From contig NC_037644.1 in assembly GCF_003254395.2 (NCBI RefSeq), forward strand, positions 10,830,086 to 10,894,085: 64,000 nucleotides of DNA, written 5' to 3'. Of this stretch, positions 38,751-52,245 are shown piece by piece (the first letter of the stretch is position 1; every line of letters starts with the position of its first letter). The stretch is from Apis mellifera (taxonomy: Eukaryota; Arthropoda; Insecta; Hymenoptera; Apidae). The translations under genes were made by a program, and so were the position numbers. The notes below the pieces were generated by a model, which was not told the DNA's origin, did no database searches, and saw nothing but the letters and a program-made list of their open reading frames with translations.

Positions 38751-38858
38751 ATGAACCTGGTCACCTGTACCCTCCTCTTGTTCTTCGTCGCCCTAAGAGG
38801 GACGTGTCACGTGATGATTCGTGCCTTCGATGCGTTCGTGACGCGCTCAACTACTTCG
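38751..38858 (+). CDS. Candidate first exon encoding a signal peptide
   Basis: Seen: an ATG with G at -3 opens MNLVTCTLLLFFVALRGTCH, a short n-region followed by a strong hydrophobic core and small residues, as in a secretory signal peptide. After 36 codons a plausible donor TCG|GTGAAT occurs (GT at 38859-38860), close to where GC content falls sharply. A TATATAAA box lies about 290 bp upstream (38456). Without splicing the frame continues to a TAA at 39059 (102 residues) and picks up an AT-rich hydrophobic tail, which looks less natural. Inference: a first exon of a small secreted or membrane protein gene on the plus strand, nested in the intron. No downstream exon was identified and the family is unknown. 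Chance remains a real possibility. Confidence 0.25.
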
Positions 38859-38859
38859 G

Positions 38860-41364
38860 TGAATCGAAATTATGGTAGTTGGAGGGGAGAAGAATTTTTC
38901 TTCCATTTCAGAAGTTCGAAGATCGACCATCTTCTTCGTTCGCTTCGCTGGTTCCAATATTTTAACTTGTTTTTTGTTCCTCTCCTTTTTATCTTGCGAA
39001 AAGGAACGAGAGAAATTCTTCTTCTTTCGCAATCGACGGTATTTTTAATTAAAATTTAAATAGAAAAAATTGTGAATAATAATTGAGTAAAAACGAATAT
39101 TAATATTGTTTAAAATTTAATTATGATGATGCATTGTATGGAGAAATTCTATCAATTTTAACGATCGATAGGCTTCCTTCAAGAAAGATGTCTAAACTTC
39201 TAAAAGCGAACGTGTCCATTGAAAACAAATCGAAATCTCACCACAGAAGATCATTCGATCTGGTTGAACAGGTTCAATGGTATCCGAAGGTTAAACTCAT
39301 TTTTATGGGGCTCCCTATAGAGAAGTCGTACTTCTCTTTCCAGGTCTGTTTTTTCTCAATATCCTTCCAAACAATGAGAGAGAGAGAGAGACACGGTCCT
39401 CTCTCGTGGCTCTCCTTTCGAGCCAAGACCTTGTGGATCGACTCGAGGAACGAAACTCGAGCTTTCACTTTTCGTACAAATCTATCGATTCCTCGTAAAT
39501 CTCGGCCGAAAACCAATATATAGCTCGAATTTACAAATAAACGTGAATATATTTTTCATTAATTCCAAAACGAGATTAATCAATTTATTTTGCGTGAATC
39601 TATTTCAGATATCGTGAAATTTGCAACGAATTCCATCAAAATTTCTAAAAATTAGACACGTTATAATAAAAATGTTAATTTAATTTTACAACAATATAAA
39701 ATCTATCGATCGCAACCAATACGATCCAATTTACTCCATCTGGCCACAACATGAATCGGCCATTGAATCTTCAAAATCTAAGAAAAGTCGAAGAGACCCG
39801 TCTGGAAAAACCGGTCGAGTCCTCAATTGTGAAACAGCTTGTCACATGGTGAACGAATCGTGCTTTCCGAACCGGAACATCCGGTATCCCGTGTGGAATT
39901 CAAGTTTTTATCGAATTCTCGAGGGGTGATCAGGGAATTCGACAGCAGAACGGGCACTGAAGAGGGAGCCACTGGCGGAATAGTAACGAACGAAAAATAA
40001 AAGTAGGCCACTAGTCGAACGCTACTCTTGCACATGTATATATATATGTCTCCCTGTTTTGCACCCCTCGAAGTGTCTCTTTTATTCCTCTAAACTATTC
40101 CTCTCTCTCTTCTCGACTCACTTCCGGCTGCCAGCTGGATGTGGCGAAGGAAACTGAGGGTGAAGGGACGAGGGGAAGGAGACCCTTCTCCCGCTTAATT
40201 TTAGCCCGCTTCGCATCAACGGGCACGTGTTCCGAATCGAAGCTTTTCATACCGAGTTTTCCTCGGAGGAAAATCGGAAGAAGGTTCAACGGCATCTCTC
40301 CATGATTAAGAACGATTAAGAGGGTCAAGGAGTGGTTCAAGTGATTTTTGGACTGAGAGAATTGTTGATTTGGGATTTGTCTGTCTTTTGTTCTTTCGAA
40401 ATCTCTGTTTCCGTTAACGATGTTGAAAGATGATTATGGCTATCGTGTATATTTATTACGGATGATAAATTTTTTTACATAAAGAGTATTTTGTTCGAGT
40501 ATAATTTTATGATGAAAGTTGAGATTTTTAAAATTACATGTTGGAATTTGTTGGTTTTTTTAGAGCGATTGGTGTCAAGTGACAAGTAACGGTCGCACGG
40601 TTGGACGTTGTTTGAAGATGTATCGCGCCGAATTGTCTATTTGGAACGCAAATAGAAGGTGAGAAAAGGTATGAGAGAGAGAAAAAGGAATGTCTATACA
40701 CGAAAGAGATTAGAAAAAAGTATTAAGGATGGTTTGTGATATTTTATTATTTATATTATTTATTATGAGTAACGTTCTGTACATGTAGGATATTCATCGA
40801 TTAGAGTGCGCTGTTTTCTAGATAATTCTGACAAGTTGAGAAAAAGTATTTTAGATGTATTTGAATTAGGGAGACAGAGAATTGAAAATGAGTAAGAATT
40901 TGGACTTTATTTGGAAGAAAAAGGAAGAAAATGAGATTCGTTCATTTTTATCAATATAATAGATTAATGATTTCTAATCCACCTAATGTAAAGATTTAAC
41001 GAACAGTAGACTATTGTATTTTAATCATATTCAGAAGCAAAAGATGCAATAAATTCGCATAGATTGTTGTACCACAAGATACAATTTATATTCAAAGCAC
41101 GAAAGTACAATGTAACATTCTAAGCGGAGAAATGGTTACGATTTCTGTCATAAACCTTCGCGTCTCCTGTCCCAAAGTCATAAACCTTTCGTCATAAACT
41201 TTCAACCGAGAGACTCGCTTCCTCGAATCCCTTTTGATTCGAAAAATTTCACAATCCGTGCATAATTAATGCTTTTAAAGCATTTCTTTTCACCAGACTA
41301 TTCCTTTGATTAATCAAATTTTAAACCTATAAACCATTGATCACAAAAAACAAAAAAAAGTGAA
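38860..41364. other. Intron-like DNA, no gene seen
   Basis: AT-rich after the candidate signal-peptide exon. GC-rich patches at 39240-39500, 39760-40030 and 40120-40290. No acceptor plus open frame that clearly continues the exon at 38751 was found. Confidence 0.5.
39374..39391. repeat. (GA)n microsatellite
   Basis: About nine GA units. Confidence 0.88.
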
Positions 41365-41955
41365 GAAATTTACCGCAAAATATATTTGATTCCAACTTAA
41401 CAATATTCGTAAGAAAAATAATTATTCGATCTCTTTATTTTTATTAATTTACTGTAAAATGTATTTAATTCCAACTTGACAATATTCGTAAGAAAAATTA
41501 TTCGATCTCTTTATTTTTATTAATTTACTATAAAATATATTTGATTCCAACATTATTCATAAGAAAAATAATCATTCGATCTCTTTATTTTTATTAATTT
41601 ACTGTAAAATATATTTAATTTCAATTTAACAATATTCGTAAGAAAAATAATCATTCGATTTCTTTATTTTTATTAATTTATTATAAAATATATTTAATTC
41701 CAACTTAACAATATTCGTAAGAAAAATAATCATTCGATTTCTTTATTTTTATTAATTTATTATAAAATATATTTAATTCCAACTTAACAATATTCGTAAG
41801 AAAAATAATTATTCGATCTCTTTATTTTTATTAATTTATTGTAAAATAAATAATTCCAATTATAATTTAATTTATTCCATATATTTTATAATTTAATTCC
41901 AATTTAACAATATTCATAAGAAAAATAATTATTCGATCTCTTTATTTTTATTAAC
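41365..41955. repeat. Tandem array G: about 7 copies of a 70-84 bp AT-rich unit
   Basis: The unit contains TAAAATATATTTAATTCCAA, CTTAACAATATTCGTAAGAA and ATTCGATCTCTTTATTTTTA. It recurs from about 41378 to 41955. One copy near 41840-41900 carries extra AT-rich sequence. Non-coding. Confidence 0.93.
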
Positions 41956-44900
41956 AAATTCCATTGTTGCGTTAACTTTCTCTCAGTCTACTTCTACTCG
42001 AAGCTAACGCTCTAGTTCAATAATCCAATATACTCTATTCGATAATCCGAAGTCCCTAGCGTGCCTAGATTACCGTAATTTCACTCTAGTTAATCGTGAA
42101 TTGAAAAAAAAAAGCGCGAGAGAATCACTATAACATTCCATTTTCTTCAAATATACAATAATTTACAAGCACGAATTGAATTAAAATTTTTCAAGAAGAA
42201 TTTCATCTCGTCTCGAAATAATAAATTCCCTATATATTCACAAGTAGAAAAAGTTTCTTATAAATGGGTTCGAAAGCTTAAGAATACAAGTGTAGCCCAA
42301 TATGTAAGTGCGCGCCAACCGTGTTCGACTTCTCGTTAACTAGGAATTCCCTGCTCGACGAAAGAATGATAAGCATCCCGAGACAAAGAGCGGTCTCCAG
42401 ACTGGATCGACCGTTATTTTTATTCGTTTTCCCTACATTGCGGGCATAGCTCGTTCTCGCGCGCCCACTTTCGGTCCCTACTTCCATTCCACGCGACGAG
42501 GAAGTATATATGGGTGGAAAACAGATGCCTCTCGATGATCGCCGGATATTTTTGGCGATAACACTTCTCGAAACCTTCCCCTCTCGAGCCGAACCCGGAA
42601 CACGCTCATGAACGTCGTGATCATTAATAATACTCTCGAATTCCGACAGTTTTATCGTTATTATTATTATTTTTATCGCGAAAAATTTATCGTAGCCACG
42701 ACCTTTCTTTCGATAAAGAGTGGAAGAGACGTTGCGCGGTCAAGGTTGGATAAACCTTGGAAACCTTTGCTTTCTTAATATTTATCTTATACTTGGGTGT
42801 GCGTTGAGTGGTGGCGTAGGTTCCTCAGAAGAGGAATGTACATATAATTGAAATAATTGAAAGAAGAAATATATACGTACATACATATTTATACTTTGAA
42901 ATTTATGAATATACAGAAGAGATTTATGTTAATTGTTGGACGGGAAATCAATCAGATTCTTGAGAAATGGTGTTCAAACAAACAAAAAATTTGATCCATT
43001 ATGTACACACACTCTGTACACTGTGGATAATTTAATTTATTATCACAGAGTGAAGAAGATTTCCTATCCGTGAAATTAACCAATAGCCAATAAATAAACC
43101 GACTATTCGATAAACCAACGATTTCTCACATTATTTTCTATTCCACTTTGAACGAACGTACACGTTTCGCGTAAACACAACAACGAAAGACAATTTGCAG
43201 ATATTCAAGATTCACCTGCTACGGGATATAACACTAACTAAGAAAATTTATTCTTCTTCTGCTCGTTCGAAGCGAAGGTGTCGTTCCACTCTACACACTC
43301 CGTAACCCCTCCGTAATATTCGAGTCGACTCGATCTTTTGCACGGGCGAATGATTTACGGCCCATTTCAACGAGCTTTGCATATTTTCCACAGCCACCGC
43401 CGCGACGCGCATCATCCGTTCCTCTCATCTCACCTGGATACCTCGCGCGGAAACGGTCACGTCGCGACCGTTCACCGCGTTTTCGTATTCCGCTGCGAAC
43501 GGCTGCGTGGAAACACGCGGTAAAAGAAAAGAACGTTTTTGAAGGGGGGGAGGGGAGAGCCCAAGTAACGTTGTTGTCGTCACGGTTACGAGGCATGACA
43601 ACAGCAACTTTTTTGTTCTCTCTTAAATATTTGTTTCTTTTTTTTTTTTTTCTTTATTTCCTTTTCGCTTATTCCCAGCTTCGAGAGAACTAATACTCTT
43701 CTCTATTTGGAATACTTGGTATAGCTAAGGATGTGTTGGATCGATGAGGAATTGTGAATTTATTATTAGATTCGATTAATGAAATGACAAATTGAAGGAA
43801 AATAAGAGTTCTTTTCTCAAGAACAATGATAATAAAAAGAGAGATTAATATTTGCAATGAATTTACAGAATGATAAATTAATAGTTGAAGTTTCCTTGAA
43901 TGAAAATTTACTTCTCTCCGGGGGCACGGGGGAAATTGGCAAGGAAGGGCAAAGTAAATTAGTCGCTAATTCGTGAAATCAACCAATTTAGAAGTTCCGT
44001 TCGCCAAGTTTCGAAATCCGTAAAGCCGGAACGTGGCCAATTATCCGCCACGTCTCTTATTATCCCCGTGTGGCGCCTCACGATAACCCACATACTCCGC
44101 ATAAAAGCCGTTAATTAATTTCAAGTTTCCTTCTCCCAAGACAGAAACTCTCCGAGTTCGTTCATCGTCCCACGCGCCCAACTTTCATCTCGGCTTGCGC
44201 CGGCCAACCGGGTCTCCCTCTCCGGCGTGTAACAACAAAGTAACAGCTTCTCGTTGCTCGAGAAAATTCCTAACCGAGTCTACCCGTTACGAAATGAAAT
44301 CGTAATTATTCCTCGACTTATTCTCGAGGGAACACGCATCCCGTAACGGTTTCGCGCTACGGTATCCCAGGAGAGAAGAGCTAAGAAAAATCGTGACGCG
44401 ATAACATTTTCCACGAGCGTCACGATTTCAAACGAATAATTTTTCGTCGACGCTGAAAAAGTGACGAGGCTTAATTTTAAAAGATATTTTTCGGAAAAAT
44501 TAATTTATTTACTTGTTCACTTTTTTAATGCTAGTTTAATTATTATTGAAAAGTTATATAAATTGTCATTAAAGATTTAGTTTAAAAATTTTTGCAATAT
44601 TCTTGCTTTTTTTCTTTAGAAATTCGCACCCTTTTCTAATCTTCTTTTCTTCGTTTGTAATAATTTCTAGAATGATTTACGCGGTACGTAGATCGTTCCT
44701 TGAAACCGATAAGAATCTTACGTGCTTGTATAAGCGAAGAAATGTATCTACAAGTATCTTATTTTCATGTATCTATCCTAAAACAGCGAGGGTATGTATA
44801 TATATATACGTAGCCTCTTATAGGAAATCCTTATCGTGAGAGAATCCATGGGAATTCGTGTCCAAGTCCACGTGGAAGAAAGCCTATCATTGGTTAATTA

Positions 44901-45353
44901 ATCACGACGAGTTGCGCACCTGCCCTCAACGTCTCGCGAGTCTGTTATTAACTACCATTACTCGGCCATGTTAGCCTGCCAAAGCTTGATCCGCGACCTC
45001 TGACCGTTCCTAGAGAAACCGACCTACGAACCGACTCTCTCTATCTACGATTCCTCTTCCCGCTCCACTTAGAATGTTTCAATTTCAGAATTATCGATAC
45101 ACACTTTCCAGACAATCGATCTTATCATCTAGAATGACAGGTGACTTTGAATCGAGTAAAAGAATCGATTAATAAATTTTATTCTCCATCATCTCGTTTG
45201 CCCTCATTCACCAACTTAATTCTGATGTACTTTCGAGATTAATGATTAAGCAATGTTAAAACGAGTATCGTATATATATATAGATTGTTAATATATTCAT
45301 ACATCTTTGAGAAGGGAAAAAAGAATACAAAAGTTTGTCGAGTCATAGCTACG
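41956..45353. other. Intron-like DNA with GC islands, no gene seen
   Basis: GC islands at 42290-42600, 43280-43600, 43920-44430 and 44850-45060. The minus-strand ORF 43291..43596 (101 codons, starts MPRNRDDNNVTWAL) has no recognisable family. The 44388 hairpin lies in the third island. Confidence 0.5.
44388..44428. other. Perfect 12-bp hairpin
   Basis: AAATCGTGACGC (44388-44399) and GCGTCACGATTT (44417-44428) are perfect reverse complements separated by 17 nt. The arms contain TGACG/CGTCA, the core of CREB/ATF sites, so this may be a pair of binding sites instead of an RNA hairpin. Confidence 0.45.
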
Positions 45354-45574
45354 TGATTATACATTAATTACACAACATATAAAGATGTGTAATCTCGTTT
45401 CATCTAACCGAAACTAAAATAACAAAATCACAATTGATTATACATTATATATAATATAATGTATATATGTGATTGTGTAATATGATTGTGATTATACATT
45501 AATTATACAATACATAAAGATGTGCAATCAAATCTCGTTTCATCTAACCGAAACTAAAATAACAAAATCACAAT
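45354..45574. repeat. Array H: 2 direct copies, spacing about 136 bp
   Basis: GATTATACATTAATTA, ACATAAAGATGTG and CTCGTTTCATCTAACCGAAA recur at 45354..45434 and 45490..45574, separated by an AT-rich palindromic stretch (ACATTATATATAATATAATGT region, 45442-45466). Confidence 0.9.
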
Positions 45575-45717
45575 AAATTTTTAAACTTCAACGGCGCCCC
45601 CTTTAAAGTTCAGGCCGTACCGTGTGTACGTAGAATTGAGAAAAAGCGAGCTTTCGAACGAGTGGCCAAGAGGAGGCCGAGCACGTAGCGGAGTAACGGC
45701 TAACTCACTCGGTAGAC

Positions 45718-45743
45718 GTTACGTTACGTTACATTACGTTACA
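45718..45743. repeat. (GTTAC)n short tandem repeat
   Basis: Five GTTAC-type pentamers with one change (ATTAC). The same pentamer doublets or triplets occur elsewhere, for example 3999-4014 and 6602-6613. Confidence 0.85.
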
Positions 45744-46757
45744 GCTCGATTATCCCGCGGGAGTAATGACCCCGTTGCTCAAACATTTCTGTTTACGATG
45801 CTCTCGGCCGCTCAAGATAAATCGCGGCGAAACGCGTCACGCCCCAGCACGATGGAAGCGCGATGCGAAAACTGCGTTCTCTCGCACGAGCCCTCTGCGA
45901 AGGCCGCCTTAACGGAAAGGTTAAACGCGTGGCCAAGTACGGCGATTGACGAAAACATGATACGTTTCGCGTAATTTTCGCGTGGTAGAGTTCGAGCCTT
46001 CGAAAAGGAAAGAAGAAGAAGAATTATTGCATTAGAATCGTTATCGCTTTGGATAACATTGGAGAGGAAGAGTTGAGGTTGCATAAGAATAATAATATCG
46101 ATATTTCTGTCCCTTAGATTCTCTTACTTGAAAAATTGACTGTAAGCTTTACGTAACACGTCCAATTATTTTATTTCCACCACTTATTCGACGTTACCCG
46201 CATCTCCTTTATTGATAAAACTTCGGCCTGTAACGGCCATAGTAAAAAAAGGAGTTAAATATATTTATAAAATAAATCTATATAAAAGTAAGAGATAAAA
46301 TCATCTTCACGAATTATATAAATAAAAATTTCCAATAACCACGCATCGTTATATACCATCGAGTAATAAGAAAAATGCAACTGTTGGAAATATCGAGATA
46401 CAAATATTTTCACGGCAAACCCGATCGAACGGATTGTTCTCTTCCATTCGAAATGGCCGAGCCTTTGAACTTCTCACGCGCGGATGTGTGATCGAGAATC
46501 CGTGTGGATTCGAGGGACTTGTGTAAGTGGCACGAATTCATTGAACCCCTCGTTACAAAAATAGACAATTAGATGTGAGAGGTTTTTTTTTGCCCTTTCA
46601 ATCATCGCTCCATTCAATTATTAGAAGTATTCCAAGTATCGGTGATTACTCGATTGCCTCGAAACGCGCTCTTATCGTATTTGCGACGAACTAGGCTAGG
46701 CCGGTCCAAGTGAAACGCGACCATTGGATCGAAGTTTGTCAATATCGTGATCATCAA

Positions 46758-46777
46758 TGTGTGTGTGTGTGTGTGTA
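46758..46777. repeat. (GT)n microsatellite
   Basis: About ten GT units. Confidence 0.9.
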
Positions 46778-49700
46778 TAAAGATAGATACACGCGATATC
46801 GTCGCGTTCTTGAAGGAGAGGTTTTCAAGTGTGTTGTGTATCTAGTTTATTGACAAGCATTTGCTTGTCGAGAAATATCCATCCTTTCGAGGATGACAGA
46901 TAACTAATGTTGAGAATTATGTTATTATAATTTCTCTTTTTTTTTGAAATTTATTTGCTTGTGAATGAAAATCGTTAAGAGAATGTTATTTTACAACATG
47001 TTAAAAATTATTAACGATTGATTCTTCTTTGTGGATGGATAGTTGGCAATTATTTTATGCCGATTTTTATTAAATTCTTTTTGAGGAATTCACTAGTCGA
47101 ATTACTATGATGTAATTGGTGTACGTTAAATATTAAGGAATCACAAGTTTTCTCAAGTTAAATTCTTCCTACGATGGGCGCAAATTTGCGAAAGAGTTTG
47201 ATAAGAATGTTAAATACGCGCTTATGTATTTATCACGATTAAACATTAATGCCATGAATGAAATAAAAAAAGTTGTTTAATATTTATATAAATGATAAAA
47301 TATAACTCTGTATCCACGATTTATATTTTTTTCTTAGAAATATATTTACATTTTTTTTACTCTGTTATCAAAACACATCTTCTAATATAATTTCATTTAC
47401 ACAAACAACAGATAATATTAATTAACATTTAGGTAAAAAAAAAAAAGTTCAAAGTAGTTTACTTTATACATTTAAGAAAATATGTATATATATTACATCA
47501 ATTCTAAGTTACAATTTATCAGACTCTTTTATTTTATTTCCTCTTTTTTGTAGCTATATTTAACCCTTTTCAAGTAGCTATTAACAATCAATGACGCAGT
47601 CGCATAATTACGATCAATTTATTTTCTACAACTTGTAGGATGGCTAAAAGTGGCAGGGCCGCGCATCGATATCTTGTGTAAATCGTAACGTGATATATGC
47701 AAATTTAAATACACGTGTCCTTGTATAAAATGTGAAGTGGGAGAGGCATTTACGGAAATGCGTGCAGTGCGTGGGCTCGACGACAAATTTAAATCACGCG
47801 GCGATTTGCATACTGCTTAGATAAATCAGTATCACGGATTATCAATTGAAACGGATAATTTTAATAGTGAATAATATCGATAAAAAGCGAATAACGAAAG
47901 TTGTCGATACGTTTAATTAATTTACCTTAATGGAAATATAAAATTATCGAAAATCGCGTAAACTTATCCACGTGGAATTTTCTTCTCGGTTAAAATTAAT
48001 TTTCAACGAATCGATACATAATAGCAAGAGGAATTTAATCAAATTAGAAACGGTGTCTGGTAATATTTAAACGATAAAATTCAAAGCACGTATTTATCTT
48101 TTAGAAAAGAAAGAGTAAATATTCCTCGAGGCATCCCGTTTAAAAAAGAATAAAGAATATTAAAGAATATTTTTAATTAAAGAAAACTCGACGAAACTTC
48201 TCCTTTCTTTTGAAGGAAATATATATTACAGATATTGAACTTCGTGAATTTATATTCTTCCATCGATATTAGTACATTCATGATATTTCTTCGAAACTGT
48301 TATTTGCTACAAATTTCACATTTCTTACTTTTCTTAAAAAAAAAAGACACTCGAAGATCGATATAAGGATTAATAAAATATCTGAATTAAATTTAATTTC
48401 TACTGCAATTCGAGATAAAAGAAAGTATTTTACCCATTTTTTTTACGAAAACAATATTTATAAATTCTTTAAAAAAGAATTCATTAACCCTTGAAACTTT
48501 ATTCGAAAATTTTTAATATACTTATAATGCTAAATTTCAGAGGAAATCCATTCTAATAAATCCATTTAAGCTCCGTAGCTTAAGACTCCAAAGACCGAAA
48601 TTTATTCGGGAATAAAAACTTTCAAGAGATATTTTCCAAAGATAGACGAGTCATTTAATTAAAAAAATCTCGAAATGAATTTTATATAATATTAAAAAAA
48701 AAACGGATTTAAACAAAAACTTTCCAGAAGATATCTCCACATCGTTTCTAAGCGAAATTTTAAAGCTGCACCTTTTGAACCGATTCTAAGTATGCTGAGA
48801 AATCGTTTCATCGTGCCGGATTGACATTGTTTTACGGCCGAGGCGGACAATAAGTTACGTGTACGCGAAGTGCGCAAATCTGACGGAGAACATCTTCGAA
48901 GGATCTTGGGTGAGTTCGTTACGAGAACGAGTTTAAGGAACGATCTCGTTGCAGTTATGTACTCGGCCGTCCTTATCGAGCCATCCTCGATTACCATTAC
49001 CCTAACAACAACAACAAGGAGCACGATATCTCGTTTATCGGCCAGATCCTCGTGCCCCGCCTTTCGTGCACGGATTCTTTCGCGGCACGGCCCAATTAGA
49101 TCCATTACTGATCGATTTATCGCCTTCCGTGAACTCCTCTCCGATCCGGCGAAGATAGAACTCGGCGGCAAATATTCTAGGAATTTTGAATCTTGCGGAT
49201 GAAGTGAAATTGGAAGATATTCCAGGAATTTTTATGTCAACTATTTCTTTAAACATTTTGTAGCGTGTATGTAGACTCAATTTTCCAAACTGAATCCAAT
49301 CCAAAGCGTCTCCATGAAAGAATCGTTCGTTTTTAGAAGAACTAATAAAACTATTCGAAACTTGGTTGAATCGAAATGGAACACTGTTTCCGGGGCAGGT
49401 TCGATACACCGGAAATAGCAATCAGCTCGTAGCGAGCAAAGTTTTAAAGTTAAGAGCTTAAAAGACTGATTGAATCGAAACATCTACTTTTTTCTTCATC
49501 GATAAAACTTTTTTATTTCACATTCTTATTTTATTTAACTTAGTTACCAAAAAATTTTATTTTTGAAAGTAATCAATTATGAATAAATATATATGTGTTA
49601 TTTAAAAAATCCTGTTCTTTAGAAATATCAGAAATAATTTAATCCATGGTGTGATATAATTTATTGTTAACTATATATATCAAATTTGTATTATTAGTAG

Positions 49701-51304
49701 AAATTGAAAATTAAGGGATCGTTTCAAGAAATTCTATACGATTAAGCCAATTCAAAAAAGATTTTAGTAGAAAGAATATAAAAGTAAATATTGAAATTTG
49801 TTATTTCTCATTATATTTTTTAAGAGTAAATTCAAAGAATCTCATAGAAAAATTTACTAATAACTAGACTATATATTTTTATAGTTTGAATAAATGATCA
49901 AAGCTATTCTCAAAAATTCAATTTTCTTAAAAAAAAAAAAACCCCTTCTATCAAACTTCTTTCCAATCTAAAAATCGTTCTAAAAAAAAAAGAAAAGAAA
50001 AGAAAAGAAAAGGTTTTTTATTTTTAGACGAAGGCAGCTAAAGAGTAGAATATCTTTCATCGTGAATGATAAATGATAAAAATGTCTCACGGCTGTCTGA
50101 ACGGTTGGCAATCCATTAAGATACACGCAAAATGCAACGTCAACTTACGGAACGGTATCACTAATGGCGATAAGTCGCTTAGCGGCGAGACGCTAACGCG
50201 TCGAGGAACGCCGATTTTTATTCAGAGGGCGTCCCTCCGACAAAGAAAAAAATCCTTCCGACTACGAAACAGTGGAATCATTCAGAGATGTACGCGCCGT
50301 TTGAAAACGTCAGCCTTGCCGCTGCTCGATCGATCGATTGTTCTCCTGGCTTTGTATTGTTCGCGCTGGTTTCAAGGGTTTCTGGCCGACTCATCGACCA
50401 GCTGACTTTTCCAACTCCCGAATCGAGCAGCAGCCAAGACCCTCGAGTTAAAAGAACACGACGGAGAACAGTATAGTTTCATTATGGCCAAGTACCCGTT
50501 AGGAAATAACATCGAACGTGCGCCTCTCGCATTTCGTGAATATTTTCTTCTTACTTAATCTTTTTACGAACTTTGTCGAATTTCATAAAATTTTTAAAAT
50601 CGTTACGAATCGTATCTTTTGAATTTTTATTAAACGATAATAAGATGTATCTTTCGATGAAAACGAGATCAAAATTTTCCATTTCGTAATTTTCAAATAA
50701 TTTAAAATCGTTGCAAGGGTGAGGTAAGAAGTGTATATGTAAATTATATTAAATAATTAGCGATACAATAATTAGTATCGTGATAGTTATAAATAATGCA
50801 TCGTAATAACAATTATGATAATATTATTACGTTATTATATATATAATCTAATTATCATATTACAGCGATTAACTTTGCGCGTAATCAAGAATTAATTTGC
50901 GATGTTCAAGATCTAATTCCATGGATAATTCGCATAAGATATACAGAGGGAAAAGGTATATAGAATTTCGTAATATTTATATCCTACGTAATAAGTTATA
51001 TATTAAAACGAGAAAATGATAAACACGCGAGAACACACGAGGGAAGAAGGGATTTTGCCATGATGTGAATATTACTCGGTTATTTGCCGAACAGCTACTT
51101 GTTGTGCAACAATACTGCGTAATTTAGATATAATGGCTCCATCGTTATTCTTCTCGACGAGTTATCTGGATGCATGTAAGTATTATACCTACTTTCTCCT
51201 GCTATCTCACTCAGACACACTGGCCGAGGTTTCCCGCTCGATTAATCGACATGCGGCGTTAATTTTCGCGAAAATAATATAAAATTAACATTTCGTTTTT
51301 TTCA

Positions 51305-52245
51305 TTTTATTAAAAACACCTAATTAAAATTATAATGATTCCATCCCAAGTTCCAATAGTGATCTGATTGCAAACATTTATGTTAAGCTAATATAAATTC
51401 GAAGATAAATTAAATAAAATTAAATAAAATATCTTTTAGACATCCTTTTCTTTTTTTTATAAATAAAACTCTCCTTCTTTCCAAAATAATAAAATCAACT
51501 ATTCGTTTCATCTCCTTTCATCATAATGATTCCAATAATAATCTGCTGATTCGTTTGCAATTGCAAACATTTATATTAAATTACTATAAATTCGAAGATA
51601 AATTAAATAAAATATCTTTTAGACATCCTCTTCTCTTCTTTATAAATAAAACTCTTCTTTGCAAAATAATAAAATCAATCGTTCGTTTCATCTCCTTTCA
51701 TTATAATGATTCCAATAGTAATTTGATTTGTTTGCAATTGCAAACATTTATGTTAAGCTAATATAAATTCGAAGATAAATTAAATAAAATATCTTTTAAA
51801 CATCCTTTTCTTTTTCTTTATAAATAAAACTCTCCTTCTTTGCAAAATAATAAAATCAACCGTTCGTCTCATCTCCTTTCATCATAATTCCAATAGTGAT
51901 CTGATTTGTTTGCAATTGCAAACATTTATATTAAACTACTATATAAATATAATAAACTACTATAAATTCGAAGATAAATTAAATAAAATATAGACGAACG
52001 TTACATCCTTTTTTCTTCTTTATAAATAAAATTCTTCTTTGCAAAATAATAAAATCAACCGTTCGTTTCATCTCCTTTCATCACAATGATTCTAATAGTG
52101 ATCTGCTGATTCGTTTGCAATTGCAAGCATTTTATGTTAAGCTAAGATAAATTAAATAAAATATCTTTTCTCCTCTTCTCTTCTTTATAAATAAAACTCT
52201 CCTTCCTTGCAAAATAATAAAATCGTTCGTCTCATCTCCTTTCAC
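51305..52245. repeat. Tandem array I: 5 copies of a unit of about 177-205 bp
   Basis: TTGCAA(A/G)CATTTA recurs near 51368, 51561, 51739, 51916 and 52121. It is preceded by ATAATGATTCCAATAGT and followed by ATTCGAAGATAAATTAAATA, TATAAATAAAACTCTCCTTC, AAAATAATAAAATC and CGTTTCATCTCCTTTCATC. Spacing is 193, 178, 177 and 205 bp. Confidence 0.93.

Larger units (their letters stand above)
45575..51304. other. Intron-like DNA with GC islands, no gene seen
   Basis: GC islands at 45590-45970, 48770-49200 and 50090-50470. Each has overlapping sense and antisense ORFs over 100 codons (for example 45624..45974 plus, 48692..49171 minus, 50073..50405 plus), as expected where stop codons are rare. The remainder is AT-rich with homopolymer runs. 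Confidence 0.5.

Noticed and set aside
45425..45495. AT-rich palindrome between the two copies of array H as a possible microRNA hairpin
   Set aside because: It is a simple TATA-type palindrome, too low in complexity to support an RNA gene.
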